A stretch of 64,000 nt of DNA, taken from contig PTFA01000050.1 of assembly GCA_003342895.1 (NCBI GenBank), positions 4,879,723 to 4,943,722 of the forward strand. Direction: 5' to 3'. Source of the DNA: Casuarius casuarius (lineage: Eukaryota > Chordata > Aves > Casuariiformes > Casuariidae). How positions within the stretch are numbered: the stretch's first letter is position 1; every line of letters starts with the position of its first letter. Positions 12,457 to 25,200 of the stretch are shown here, piece after piece. Position numbers and translations under genes: made by a program. The notes beneath the pieces are model-generated. The model was not told the origin of the DNA, searched no databases, and saw only the letters and a list, made by a program, of their open reading frames with translations.

Positions 12457-14214
12457 CTTGGGCGTCTGTAGTGTGCACGATGTATGGAATGGACTTCCTT
12501 AGGAGCAGCAGGTACTTGTGTCAAGCCAAAAAAAATTGCCGGTGAAGACTGCTTGGCTGTGGATTTTGAGAGTCCTGGTTTGGTTCCTGAGGTGGGCAAA
12601 GACCTGAGGTGAGTTTTAGGAGAGGCTTTTATTCCAAACTCCTCCTCTGTGAATTATTTTCTGGGTCACTGCTGCTCGTTCTTGAGACGTGGTGTCGGGT
12701 GGTCACGGGCCCTTCTGTAGCGCGTCGGGTTTGGTCATCGGGCAGGATTTTCGACACAGTTAGCCCTTTCGCCTGCTCAGGCCTCAGGGTTGTGGTGGTC
12801 GACTCCTCACAGACCTGTTTCGGCATGAACCAATTTTGTGCTGAAGTCAGGAGCAAGCAGAGCCGGTACGGGGCAAAAGCAGGAATGAACAAAACTTCCA
12901 AAGTCCCCTTAGATTTCACAGTCCCTTGAATGGCTGGTATGTTCATGGTCTCTTTGTGAAATTCTTCCTCCTACACGAAGCGATGCCTTTGCGTGGCAGC
13001 TGGAAGCGTGGTCACGGCGTGGTCCGGTGCCCTGCCGGCTTTCCCCCTGCCTTGCTCGGCTCCGTGCAAACACCCGCCTGGCACGGGCTGCAAAAACCAC
13101 CTGAAGGGGCAGGTTTCCAGCCGGTCTTTAAATCCACAGCAAAGTTACCTTGCTGCTGTTGCTACTGATGCCCCTTGTAGGCTAAATTTAGCTGAGTTAC
13201 ACTTGCATAGTCTTTAAGCATATTTTCAGTTTTGGTGCAGACATATCCTGCTGAGATGCAGATACACAAAATGCATCTTCTAAAAGTGTCTTGCCAGGGT
13301 GCTCGTTGCCTATATTTTTGCATTTACTTCAAGAAGTGGCTGAATTTTTCTTCCTGTCTGCAGTCCAGAATATGGAGGCCTCATGGTCTTAAAGATTCAG
13401 TTATCTGCTGTGTATGTGGCAGAGTCAGAGTTTTGGAGTGTATCTTTTTAAGATAATACTAAAAAAATATGGAGGGGATATGTTTTCTCACCCTCCATCA
13501 AAATTTAAAATCTTCAAGTTGTAAACGCCATTAATAAAAACCCAAGGGTGTATTTGGAGCTAGGCTTTTGTAAGGCAGCTTTATGCACTGCTGCCATGCC
13601 ATGAGGCTTATTAAAATATAATTTTAAGAAAATGATTACAATGGGGTGGAAAACCTATGGAGTTCATTTGAGAAGAGACAGGAATAATTAAAAAAAACAG
13701 ATTATCATCAATGGAATTCAGCTGCAGTTAATTTATATCCGCGCTGGGTCATTCTTACATCCTGTTTTTTCAGAAACTACAGAAAGAAGCTAATCTCCGT
13801 GCTGCAGAAAAATATGATTAAGATCACCCCAGTTGAGAAGTTTGTTTTAAACTAAATTGCTGCATGTTTATGAGGGTAGAAATATTTACGGTCTGCAGCA
13901 TGTGCACTAAGTGTAACTATGACTTCAGTTGGCTTCTTGCCCTCAATTTAAAATAATTTCCTTCCAAACCATACAGTCCATCAATTCAGTCATAGATTAA
14001 AACAGTCCTCACAGTATCGAAATAGCTGACGCCAACGCAGAGCCACAGTGAATGGGGCGCGCTCAGATTTCTTCCTGTGCGAGGCACGTGCTATAGAAAA
14101 CGTGATACCGGCAATGGAAGAGGAAACAGTTTTTCTTTTCAAACTCTGCATTTGTGTGGGGAAGAGTCCTGATTTTAAAAAGTCACAAATGGTAAAATGG
14201 TTTTAAAGGCTTCC
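12457..14214. other. Non-coding segment, with GC patch and candidate conserved block
   Basis: No gene is supported. A GC-richer interval runs from about 12970 to 13090. From about 13490 to 13760 the sequence becomes AT-rich with repeated TTAAT/ATTA cores and short palindromes (for example around GGAATTCAGCTGCAG at 13713), a texture like conserved non-coding elements. Conservation cannot be judged from one sequence. Confidence 0.4.
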
Positions 14215-14590
14215 CAGAAGTGAGGAGCTTGCGGCGCGAGTGAGGAGGGCAGCGTTCCCGCGGGCCCAGCCCGCTCCCTGGAGCCGCTCTGCAGGGCAGC
14301 TAACAGCGAGCGGCGGCCGCAGAGGGCGTCCCCGCTGCGTTGATCCGCTGGTGATTTATCACAGCTAAACATCAGAAGAAAGCCTAAATTAGAGAAGCTG
14401 GAGCGCTGGTTTGAGAGCACAAGGGTAGGTTATTGCCACGCTCCTTGCGGCCGGGGGCTCAGCCCTTGGTGGCCGGGCGTCGGCCGTGCCTGCGGCGCCA
14501 GCCTGCTCGCTGCCAGCCGCGCCGGGGCCGCCTGGCACAGGGTGCTGCTCGTCAGGGAGGGACGTCCCCCCTGCTGCTTTATCCGGCCTG
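14215..14590. other. Candidate CpG island, no gene seen
   Basis: About 34 CpG fall in roughly 370 bp by hand count, in two lobes (14228-14350 and 14440-14590) with an AT-richer dip between them. Frames are open on the minus strand (14175-14420, 14389-14637, 14430-14687), but they overlap in different frames, which is a compositional effect. It could be an orphan promoter, a gene-conversion GC patch, or part of an unannotated exon. No start-site motif is clear. Confidence 0.5.
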
Positions 14591-17500
14591 ACCTTTTTCC
14601 AGTGCCACCTTCTTTGTTCTTTTGTTCTGTCCAACAAGAGCAGCTAAATTGCAACGTTCTCAGAAAGTAGCATCCCTGCTGTATCACTCTGACATAGGTA
14701 TTTTAGAAAAATAAATTCTAAATGTTGAGTAGCTGAAGTACAACTAAACCTCAAGTTAAGGGAAAAATGTCTCATTAAGCAAACCTTGGGTTCATCTTCT
14801 AGAGAAGAGACAGTTCGCCCTTAGCGCATATTTATAAACTCTTTTATGGAAAAGCCAGCTTCAAATATTAGTCTTGCTTATCAACATGTAGCACATTTAC
14901 CTGTGTTTAGTGGATTTTAGTTTAACATCCTTTTGCCTTTCCTTTACACTTTATTATTTAATAACTGCAATTCTACAATACTTGAAATATTGCAGAAGTC
15001 ACTTTACTCACCAGCTCAACAACCAAGATAAATATATCCTGCAAAGAAGCTCCCATAAAAAAAAAAGTTGTTCCAAATATGAATTTTTGAACGGAAAAAT
15101 TCATAGCTAAAGGGTGCCTTGTGGCACAGCAAGTTCTCTCTATTCAGTTATGCAAAAAGTCACAAGTTTATTTAGAATTTTCATTGAAGTTGATGAGAAT
15201 ACTTGCATGGCCAAAGGCTCAGATGATCATATATCGCTGGCAACTTTGATCTTATAATTTCAGCTGGACAAATCCAGTCCATGATTGTATCTCTTCCCCA
15301 GCTAGCCTTGTTTCACTGCTCCTAGCCAAAGCACGTACAGCATGTACCTCATGTCCTTTAAGCTCAATTTGCTGGAGCTCTTTCAGTCTTCTGCAAGTTC
15401 CCCTCCCTGCCGTTCTCAAGCTCATTTCAGGTTAGCGTTTTATGTTATGATAAACTGAACCGTGCCTAGGCTTTCCCCTCGTCCTCAGATTGCCTGGGAA
15501 TTGTCCTGGCACACTCCTGCCCCTAGAGCACGTGGCAGCCGTCCACTCCGTTGTAGACGCCTGGGCTATGTTTGCTGGTACCCTGCTGGGATGACTGTAT
15601 CCATCTTTCTTAAAGCTTTTAGCTGACTTCCATCCGCTTAGTTCTCTCACCATGAGCAGCCAGGTGAAGTTTGCCCAAGGTAAAGTGTCCCTTTGGAGAT
15701 TTGTTTAAAGCTTTTCCGTACATTAAGTTCTTTTCTTGATCATGTAAGCTAGCTAGCGTATGAATACTACTAGCTTTTTAGATACTCACCTTTTCTGCAA
15801 ACTTTTTTGCTACTTAAAGGTCAAATTCTGCTGTTGGACACAAATATGTTTGTATCCCATTGAGCCAAATGCTTGTGTTGATGTCTAAGGAAAGAATTTG
15901 GTCAAAATCCTTAAGTACGCTTCCTAGACCCTTTGAAAGAGAAGATACAGCCATGCTGTCTTCCCATCTGCAGTCTCATAAACCCTCCCTGTTTATTTCT
16001 ACTGAAGTGTCTGTTGTCACCAAAATTTACTGATCTAAACATATATTCAATGGAGAAGTTAAGCTGAATTGTTTCCTTCTTTCTTACTCATATTCCATAT
16101 TCATCCGTATTGCTGGTGTTCTGAATGTAGCTGGTGTAATTCAGCTGTTCTTGGGTTGCGCAGGCCCTTTCAGCTGGGTTTTATGTTCTATTCAATCAAC
16201 CACTAATGGTCCATAAAACTAGGCAGTCTTTTTGTCACAGTGAATTGTAATGTAATGATTCTTCTCTGTGCCTATGCAGAGCCTCGTCGTTTCAGTGAGG
16301 AGGAGAATATCCACTGAAATGCTTTTAAACAAATAGGGAAAGGAGACCTAATACTGCACGTAAGATGCTGGTATGGCTGTTGGCTGTTTTTATTGTATCC
16401 CAAATTTCTTCTTGCCTCCTGAGCTGTTTTTCTTACAAGCGGAGAATAGGATAAAATCACCAAATTAATTTCTACCTCTTGTCTAAAAATCTGATTTCGT
16501 ACTATGTTTTAGGACCACGCACTAGGCCTGGGTTACAGTTTTTTTAAAAGTTTCTGGTTGTCTCTCTGGGTGATGTCAGCTTGTCAGTGCCCAAAGGCAG
16601 AAGCTGCTAAATACATATGTTGTATGCAACAGAATTATTTAGGTTTTGAAAAAGGATACAAATCCTTTTTATTATATATACAAGAATCACCACTGTGTAA
16701 TTCATGAGAAGTACTAAGCTGCTATTAAAAAAACAAACAAAAAAAAACAGTCCTACTGTTACACAGCTATCAAGTTGTAAGGGTGACTTTTGTATTTGTA
16801 TGTGCTGGTTAGTGTTGTTTACCCGCCTCCGCTCGAAGAAGAGCACAGGTAATTTGTTTTCCATGCTCAGCCTGGGAGACCTTGCCAGCGTGTCCTTATG
16901 TGAGCACAGCAACATCAGTCAAGCGCTTCAATGGCTAGTGATGTTATGACCTAGATTTTGTTTGAAATTATGTGCGATCCAGAACAAGCAGCCATTGAGA
17001 AGAGTTTGAGCATTGTCTTTAAAAAGAATTTGACTTGAACCTTTAAAAAAAAGTTCTCTTTAAAATGACTGCTGGTGATATAGGCAGTCTTATGTGTGCT
17101 TGTTTTTAATTGCTGTTAGTCCTTCCTAAGCATTTCCAAATAAAATGTATGCTCTCCCTAAAATCACGTATGAAAACTAGGAGCTGATTGCTAGTGAAAC
17201 ACGGCAAATTTCATTCATGTATCATTCTACAATTCACTTGTAGCAATCTGCAGTCATTATGAACTAAATATAGACTTTTTAGTGTCCTATCTTGCTAGGT
17301 GGTATAGCCACTAACATGATCTGTGGCAGAGAAGATAGGATATGAAGTATTTCTGTCTGCCTTAAGGAAAATAAGTTCATGTAACTATTCATCTATAAAT
17401 GGTGTATTTAAACTTACCTTTATGGTCAATTACTATTGAAAGACCTAGTTACTTCTGAGGAATAAAAAAGTGTAATCATGGTCCACGATGAGATAGTATT

Positions 17501-20170
17501 AAGAAGCTCAGCTGATGACATGCAAGGATGATGCATTTTGTTCCCTAGTTTCAGTTGTCCGTTCACCTCATTCAGCTTAATTCAGTGGGGGGAACGTTCC
17601 CGCACTTGATGTGTTGCTCATGTGTAATAATAACAAATACAGATTTTAACAGATAAAGTGATATAACTTTATTATAAAGCTCTGCCAACTCCCAGCTATT
17701 TCACTGACACTTCCTTGAAGTGTCAGAGCACGCTGCCTGGCTGTCCTGTGGCCGGGCTGTCGTGGGCCTCAGCTAGGGAAGCAGAAAATGCGCAGGGGTC
17801 TCTTTGCTGGGCCCAGGCACGGGCACTCGGGTTCGCAGTCCTTATGCTTGGGGAAAACGCAGACCCTCTTTTCGCCTGCCCCTCTGACAGCCGGGGGGAT
17901 GCAGCAGGGCCATGTTTCTGTTTTCACTCTGCTTGTGGGTTTATCTGGGAGAGGGGATAATTTGCCTCTGTGATCACCCTGCAACACAGAATAAATGTGC
18001 ACAGAAGGACTAAATTTCATTTTACCATCTCCTGTGTTCACAAATTAAGAGGTTTTATTAATGTGAGGATGAAGTTGCCTAAATTCCATTAAAGGAATAG
18101 AACAGCTTTTCGGAAAAGTAATGTGTTTCCTAGTTCCGATGTCCTCATCCAAAACTTGAGTTGGTGGGAGTCTTTTCACCCTCAGTCATTTTATATTCTT
18201 CTCTTTTTCTCGAAAGTAGTTACAATTCATAGTCTTAATTCCTATCTTTCCTTTAAATTAGTTAGCCAAACCCCAGAACATTTTTATTTTATTATGCAAC
18301 TATTCAGATGTAAGTTCTGATAATTTGATACATGGGCATAAATCTTGCATGTGTGATCCATCTGCGTGATGCATTTTGAAGTTATGATCTGTAGAATTTG
18401 GAAGAAAAACTGTGCAAAATTGGAGCATATCTTGTCTGGTCTGGTGACTTCAGTGCATGGCCTGGCCTGAAGAGCCGTTTGCCCCACAGGTTATGCCAAC
18501 GTGGAGAGATGTTACAATATAAGTATGAAAGGAAGGGTAAAATCCACAAACGCACACGGGCAAGCGAGCCTCCCTCCTGTTACAATTGTCTGACACTGTG
18601 ACTAGGCAATAAAGTCCTAACTGCGTAGCAGAGATGTTGATGAGCTTAACAAGCAGCAGACATCTGGCCAGAAAGTTATGGAATAAAAATCAGGAGCCTG
18701 AACACTTAGTGGGGAGTTTGGATCAGAAGACAGTGAGCAGGCTTTTTTAACCCATGCCCTAAGCTGGGAACACCCTTTTATGTTGGTTTACTGAATGAAC
18801 CACGTCTATATCTTAAAATACTTATCTTGATAGGATCTTTGCATTCTACCTCTACTGCTCCAGAAACCTGTCACCCAGAGCATACCTCTATCTTTAGATA
18901 AAAAGGCTTTTTCAATTCAGCAAGTTGTGGTGGAGTGAGATAATGGAAGGTTTTGATAGCGAGCAGTAAAATAGCCTTAGCACAAATGAAAATGGAGAGA
19001 CTTTTGCCAACAATTTTCATCAAAAGTTAACCCACATCACAAATTTGCCACCAAATGTGATACTTTAAAGAAGCCCGGGTTAGGAATAAGGGTAGCTGGA
19101 TGTAGGTTAAAACTGAATTGTGTCTCTTCTCAGTGTGGGGCTGCCTAGAGAAAATGACTGGAACCAGAAATCCTGCACTCCCTAAATGGCTATCTTACAG
19201 CAGTTTCTGTGTAAGATGGTAGTAAAATGCCACCAAGAGCTGTTGATCTGGTGATGTGAGTATTCCTAAATTATTAGCAAGAGCTATAAGGATCTGAAAC
19301 ATAAATGTTTGTGTTAGATTTAAGGGTCAGATGAAACTTCTGTGATATAGTTTGATTCTTCTTTGTCTGCTAGTGGGTCAATAGCATTTCTCCAAAAACT
19401 TTATATAAGACATCTCAAGAAGTTAAGTGAATAATCTGAAAATTCTGGCTCAGTCATTGCCTTCTGAAGCAATTAGTGCTTGAAAAGTGCAGTGGTGTTA
19501 CAGGGGGTAAGTGCGCTCACCTTGGTAAGCTGGTGCTTCCGCTAGGGTCAGATTCAGCATCTACTGATGACGTTGGGAGACTGCTAGCAAAAAACCACTG
19601 TACCCTTTGATCAATATTTTCAATCAATTTTCATTGCTGAAGAAGACAATTCAGAAGCCCAATTAAGAAGCATATCTCAAATCAATTTCAGTAGTAGTTT
19701 GGATGAAAGGAGGAATGTTAAGCTGATGATCTCCTAAAATGATAAAGGTAGATTTAATCATTGCACAAATGTATTCAAACATCAAATTACAATCAATAGT
19801 TAGTTCATGGATTTTACCTATGGAATTATATTGAAGATGAATGCCTTTTAATGGCAAAGGTTTAGATCTATTACTGCAAGATGATATCTTGCAGATCAGT
19901 AAATTATGCGTTATTAGTTCTCTTTTCTATCTATGCCAAATAATTAATTGCCTTTTGTGATTTAACCCTGGATGCAAAAGAATTCCCTGGCATAGTGTGC
20001 CTATAAAGGGGAAAACAAGGCAGCATCTCAACCTGGTAGCCTAGTTAAGACTAGGCTGTCGTAACAGTTCTTATGCAAAAATCTATCAGTACACAGAAGT
20101 GATACAGATCAAACTGGGTCATTAGATGAATCAAAAGACAAAAGTCTTTGTTTTTATTATTTATTAGTAA
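14591..20170. other. Non-coding segment, no gene
   Basis: The longest stretch of plain AT-rich sequence in the window. I see no exon, RNA gene or clear transposon. Two small perfect hairpins occur. One is at 17704-17726 (10-bp arms, loop of three). The other is at 19874-19894 (CTGCAAGAT / ATCTTGCAG, loop of three). Around 19430-19560 a few words resemble the palindromic MITE family described elsewhere, but too weakly to call. Confidence 0.6.
17704..17726. repeat. Perfect 10-bp hairpin, 3-base loop
   Basis: CTGACACTTC and its exact complement GAAGTGTCAG are separated by CTT. With so short a loop it would extrude or fold readily. About one such structure could arise by chance in 64 kb. No T-run follows and no gene precedes it, so it is not a terminator. 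Confidence 0.5.
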
Positions 20171-20205
20171 GTGTGTGTGTGTATATAAATATATATACGC
20201 ACACA
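20171..20205. repeat. GT/TA microsatellite with internal hairpin
   Basis: A (GT)n run passes directly into a TATATA run and then into CGCACAC. As a result 20175-20187 and 20192-20204 form near-perfect complementary arms (12 of 13 plus one G-T wobble) around a four-base loop. It is likely to be length-polymorphic, and it is purine-pyrimidine alternating through most of its length. Confidence 0.6.
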
Positions 20206-22137
20206 GTTTTATAGTATATATGACTTTTGGTTTTTGATATATAAGTATGTATTTATTAATAATTAAACTTTCCTTTTAGGCTGATTGAGAATCTTCAGGC
20301 TCTGTAGTTCCCATATCACTGCATGATCTGAAAACCTTCAAAAGACTTGAAGGCCAGAAAAGGTTTGTGTTACATGTCTTGGATGATGAAATGCTAGATA
20401 AGGGTGGTTGTCTGCAGTTTGTTCACTTTCATTTTCTGAGGTTGAAATCTAAGCTGACTAGTCTTATATGACCTGAGGGAGCAGAATTGCATCTTACATC
20501 TCTGTGGATGTATAGAGGTCAAAAGGTTGATTATACATTTTCAATAGCAATTTTCCAGCCCAATAGTTCACTGTATCAATTACTGTACACCAGGAGATGT
20601 ACGACAGTGCCTATTGCACAGATGCACAGCAGATACAGTATCATAATGTAGCTCTTTCAGGAACGCCTTGGTTTCCCCCCCCCCCTTGTCTTTATCTCCT
20701 ATTTTTCAAATTTCTGTACCAGACATCTGGTCTGTTACATCAGATATGTTGATCATTAATTTGGGTTTTCTTGTATAAACAATAAAGTGATGAGAATACA
20801 CAGCATTAAGATACCTAAGAAGCATACATTAAAGTGAAATGCTGTTCAGCTGCAGCAAATTTGGTAAATGATTTAACTTGATGATCAGTTGATCATCTGA
20901 TCCAGTCCTCCCCAGGAACGGTGCAAAAGATGCTCAGCTCTGCAGAGTGCACGTACCACCTGCCCCAGACCCCACCGTATGCTGCTGCCCACACAGCCAT
21001 CTCCAGCTCTGGAGCAAACCTGACGCTTTGGGGAAAGACCAAAAGCCAGATAGCTCAAAGCCAGTGTTCTCCTGAGATGGCTGGGAATATGTTAAATGAA
21101 ACTCACAGATGATCTTAAGAAGGTAACCATGCCCCAGAGCAAAATTAGTCCCTCCTCGCCTCAGGGTCAGATCCCGGCTTGTCTTGCACTCTTCTGGAGC
21201 AGCTTTGCTTCCTTTTTATGCAGAGACCACTCAGCTGCTGGTTGACCTAGGGAAGCGAGGGAAACAATTCAGAGACATTTATTTGCTGTCTCTGTGTCAT
21301 CCTATTACTCCCCCACACCCTTTTTTCCTATCAATTTTTTACAAGTAGACTGATCTGAATTCTGCTGCTTCTTTCTGCCTCACCACCATAAGATAAAGCT
21401 CTTCTGCTCTGTGTGCACAACTGGAAGTTCAGTGCTCGGGCCGGTATCATCGCAGATCCTGTCCTTTCCTTTTCAGCTTTGAACCTCATGTAACAGGCCC
21501 TCTCCCCGGCAGCTGCTCCGAGTGCTGCCGTGGGCTGCCCGTTGGTGAGGAGTGGGAAACAAAAAGGAGCACGGTGTTTGCCTTGGTAATGTATGCCATA
21601 ATTCGCATGAACTCATCATTTTCTGAGCATAAAAAATGCGTAGAAAAGTTTTGTGCTGTTCAGTCTGTCCTTTACTCTGTAGCTAGGCATGCACTGATAC
21701 AGATATATTGTAGGCAGATCTTATCCAAGTCCTGACAAAGAACCAAAATTATTCATATAACTTATCATCACGGCCATCGTGAATATTGACTAGAGCACTT
21801 CTTGACCAGAGTTGTCAGAAGGGCTCCACTGCTGTCCGCCGCTGTCCTACCGGGCGGCGTTTTCGCTGGCGGATGCTGCCTTTCGTGTTAACTGCGGAGA
21901 ATCGCTACCACTTCATTCTGTCGCCTTTTGCTGGCTGTGAAGAGACATAGGACAATAATTGTGTCTTTTCTTCCCCCCTTTCTCTGCTGAGTAGATTTTT
22001 ATAAAAAGGTCATTCATGGATACGTTAACATGGTTTTCTTGGCAGTATAATTCTTAAATATGACAGTTTACACACACACGTACACGTTTCTGCCAGTTCT
22101 TTGCTTCTGCCTTCATGGTGGGGAGCTGAGAGTGGAG
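20206..22137. other. Non-coding segment, no gene
   Basis: No gene is supported. An 11-base poly-C run lies at 20675-20685. GC rises slightly near 21840-21900. Nothing else can be named. Confidence 0.6.
20675..20685 (+). repeat. Poly-C run, 11 bases
   Basis: Eleven consecutive C on the plus strand. Together with the poly-G at 5469 and the nine-base poly-C at 55446, it shows that G/C homopolymers are a minor but real feature here. Its length is prone to sequencing error. Confidence 0.8.
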
Positions 22138-22244
22138 GACCTAATTCTGCTCTTGGCTAGCTTAGTATTTACAGTTTTGGTTCCACTGACTTCTAAGGTG
22201 TATATTCTGATTTATGCTGAGGATGTAATAGCAGACTCGGGGTC
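22138..22244. mobile_element. Palindromic MITE-like remnant
   Basis: The ends are inverted relatives: GACCTAATTCTGCTCT on the left and ATAGCAGACTCGGGGTC on the right. When reversed, the right end shares GACC and TCTGCT with the left. The middle carries GTTCCACTGACTTCTAAGG followed by TGATTTATGC. This corresponds to the symmetric core (CCACTGACTTC-type) of an old amniote palindromic repeat that I recall from reptile genomes. It has no coding capacity and no clear target-site duplication. It is probably a fossil non-autonomous DNA transposon. Confidence 0.5.
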
Positions 22245-25200
22245 TATGATAACAGAAATGATTTTTTTTTTTAATGTAGCTTAAAGCTTAGCTTCTGCTC
22301 CAGAGTGTGTGCACAAGTTCCCACTGATGTTGTACACGCAATCAGTGTCTGGGGCGAGGGGAGAGGGTTTGAAACTGAACTAAAGAAGTGATTCAAACCA
22401 CCACAGCTGCTTTTCTCTTTTATCAGGAGTTTTCTCACAGCCAGGGGCATGCAGCTTCTCATTTGGGGCTGTGTGCTTTGTAGCCTCAGGGGGAGATCAC
22501 AATTTCTAAACTTGGCAAGAGTTTCCAGTCCTGCTGCCAACCTTAATTTGTTGTCCAGGGGGCAGGATCTGTTGCATATCTCAGGAGTACGTGCAGAGTG
22601 ATCTAGTTGGTGCTCAATTAGTTTGTCCTAAATTCCTGTAGTCCTGCTCTAATCCCTGGTGATAACTCAATTTTTAATACAGTATTTTGTTTCTATATTA
22701 GATTTTTCATAACTTGGTTCTCAAGTTGTAATATTGATTTAGAAAATGCAGTAAGTGTGTAGCCTCCTGGTTCCCATGTATTTTGAATAAGTGTCTTTGG
22801 GGAAGGTGCCAATCAGTAACTTGCGGCTTTTCAGTCTTAAGGGAAGATATTTATCAGTAGGCTACTGTACTGTACATGGCAAAAGAGTCCCTTTAAAATA
22901 TGCTGGAAAATTTGGTGGTATCTGCTGGTCTTGCAAGAAGTATTGGGCTGTGCAACCTTCAGAACAAAATATTAGAGAATGAAAACTTTATATCAGTGGA
23001 ATCAGACAGGAAAAAACATGGAATATACATGGCAAAGCAGAGGATCCCCAGGATGTACCCGTGGTGCCTGTGCGCAGCTCCATTCGTGCTCACTGCTTTC
23101 CGTAAGAAAAGCAGATGCAGCGGATGGGGATGTCGGATGCGCCCAGGCTCACAGGCAGGCGCTTATGGGTGGGTGCTCGCCCGGTGCCTGACCTGCCGCG
23201 TGAACCAGGACATCTTTACTGTCCGACTTCCATTGATTCTGGGCTCGTCCATTTTCAAAGACTCTTAAGCTGGATAAAAGTATGTTGTATTTAAACAAGG
23301 AAGCAAAACTAAATAGGAATTGAACTGTGAATCGTTGTGGTGAAGAAAGTGAGGTTTACTTGAGCAGAAACAAGAAACCAAATGAAAAAAAACACAACCA
23401 GAAAAGCCAGAATCCCCCACTGCAGTCAAACGGTAGTACGTACACACAGAGTACTTGTTTACATTTATATAGTTCACAGTAACTATGTGTAGGTTTATGC
23501 TTAAATGATAAGACCAAAATTAAAGTTTAATAATATATTCAGTTTTAACAGGAACTTATCTTAGCCCCTGGAGAGTGACATGAAAACATACAGTGTAGTG
23601 TTTATGCATTCAATTGCAACTGAATATCTATAAATTCGATAATTACTACTTACAAACTCTTGATATTAATTTAAAAAGTATAAGTGATTGTATTTAGGTG
23701 CTGAGTAATGCCTTACTGTAGGTACTTAACTAAAGCATTCTGCCTGCGCAGCCCTGTACTGGCGCCCCGTCTCGCCGCTCGGGACAGGTGACGTTGTGTG
23801 CTAGGCGATGCTGTCGGTGACCTCCGGGCGGTCATGGTCTTGCTCCGACACCTGGTGAAATGCTTCTTTGGCAGTGCTGGCAGGCAGGTAGGCACCAAAC
23901 CAGTCCTTGTTTCCTGGGACCCCCAAAGGAGCGTCTCGAGCAGGGAACGTCGCTGCCAAAGAGCCAGAATTTGGTAGGGAGAGGCACTTGCTTTGTCGTG
24001 CTGCGTTAAAGCGTGGGCATGGCACTTCTTGCTTGTTCTTTGTATTTAAGTGAGCATCTTATTTTCTTTCTGCTTATATTTTCTATCCCTTACTATGAGT
24101 TTTTTGTTATTTTGTGAGAATAGAGGCTCACTGGAGAACACTTCTAGAAGGCTTTTATTAGTATTTCACCACATATTAAGGGCAGACTGATGATTATTTT
24201 CCTTCTGATTTTGTTGCTGCTTTTAACATCTCAGATGTATTTTTCTCTTCTCTATGCTGGTATGATTTTAGGGGCACATTCACTGAAAGAATGTCAGAGA
24301 AAATAGCAACATAATGTTCTTCTATTAGGTAAACAAAACATTTTCTATAGTATTTTGCATTACTGAAATGAATGGGGAAAGAATGTTTATTCCTGCTTGC
24401 TTTTAAAGAGCACAGTCATTTTTTTTAATGAGAAAATGTATTTAAAAAATCAAAACAATCATTCTGGGATGATGCTCAAAGGCTTCGGATGTCAACCTGG
24501 GGGAGATACTTCCCCATCAAAGGCATCTGGCTCATTTGCAGATTCTTTGGGCAGTTACGTTGGCAGCTTGAATTTGCCTCCAGGTCATTAGTGTGGATAG
24601 GTTGCTAATAGGCTTTCTGGGCTGCTGCATCCTCCTGACACCGTTTTTAACTTATTTTGCACTCTGAAGAACCAATGCATTTTAATTTTGTTTGTGTGTA
24701 AGGTCTTGCATAAATTCCCTGATGAGATTTCCTCAAAGATCATCATCTGGATTCTGAAACCACAATTCCTATTGTTGCTGAGTTATGTTTGCAGAATACT
24801 AAACACATCTGGGGCAATGCCACCTTTTAAAGTACCCCATATTCCGTTGTGTTTTTCTTTGAATTTGAAGAAATCAGCATCAAGCTTTTCATTTCTAACA
24901 GTACATGTTTTATATGCAAGTGTTTCACTGTAATAAGTCCTGAAATTTAAATGCTTTGTATGAACAAAAATATTTAGCATCCTTCTACCTGTTTTTATTT
25001 TCTTTCCTTTATTCTTAGCGTAATATTTCATTTGGAGCTTGTCAACAAATCCATTCTTTGGTCATATTTTATGAAGTTTGTTTTTTAACCTCCAATATTA
25101 AAATTACTCTGTATAGATATTCAAGGAAAAGTTTTACAAATAAACTGTGAAGAGCCACTGTAGACATGTTCAGTGCATCAGTGCCTAAAGACCCTTCCTC

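Noticed and set aside
17704..17726. Hairpin as a transcription terminator or microRNA
   Set aside because: No T-tract, no upstream gene, stem far too short for a microRNA precursor; this is eukaryotic nuclear DNA where intrinsic terminators do not apply.
19430..19560. Possible fifth palindromic MITE (AATTCTGGCTCAG ... GGTAAGTGCGCTCA)
   Set aside because: Only scattered words agree; no convincing terminal inverted repeat or core.
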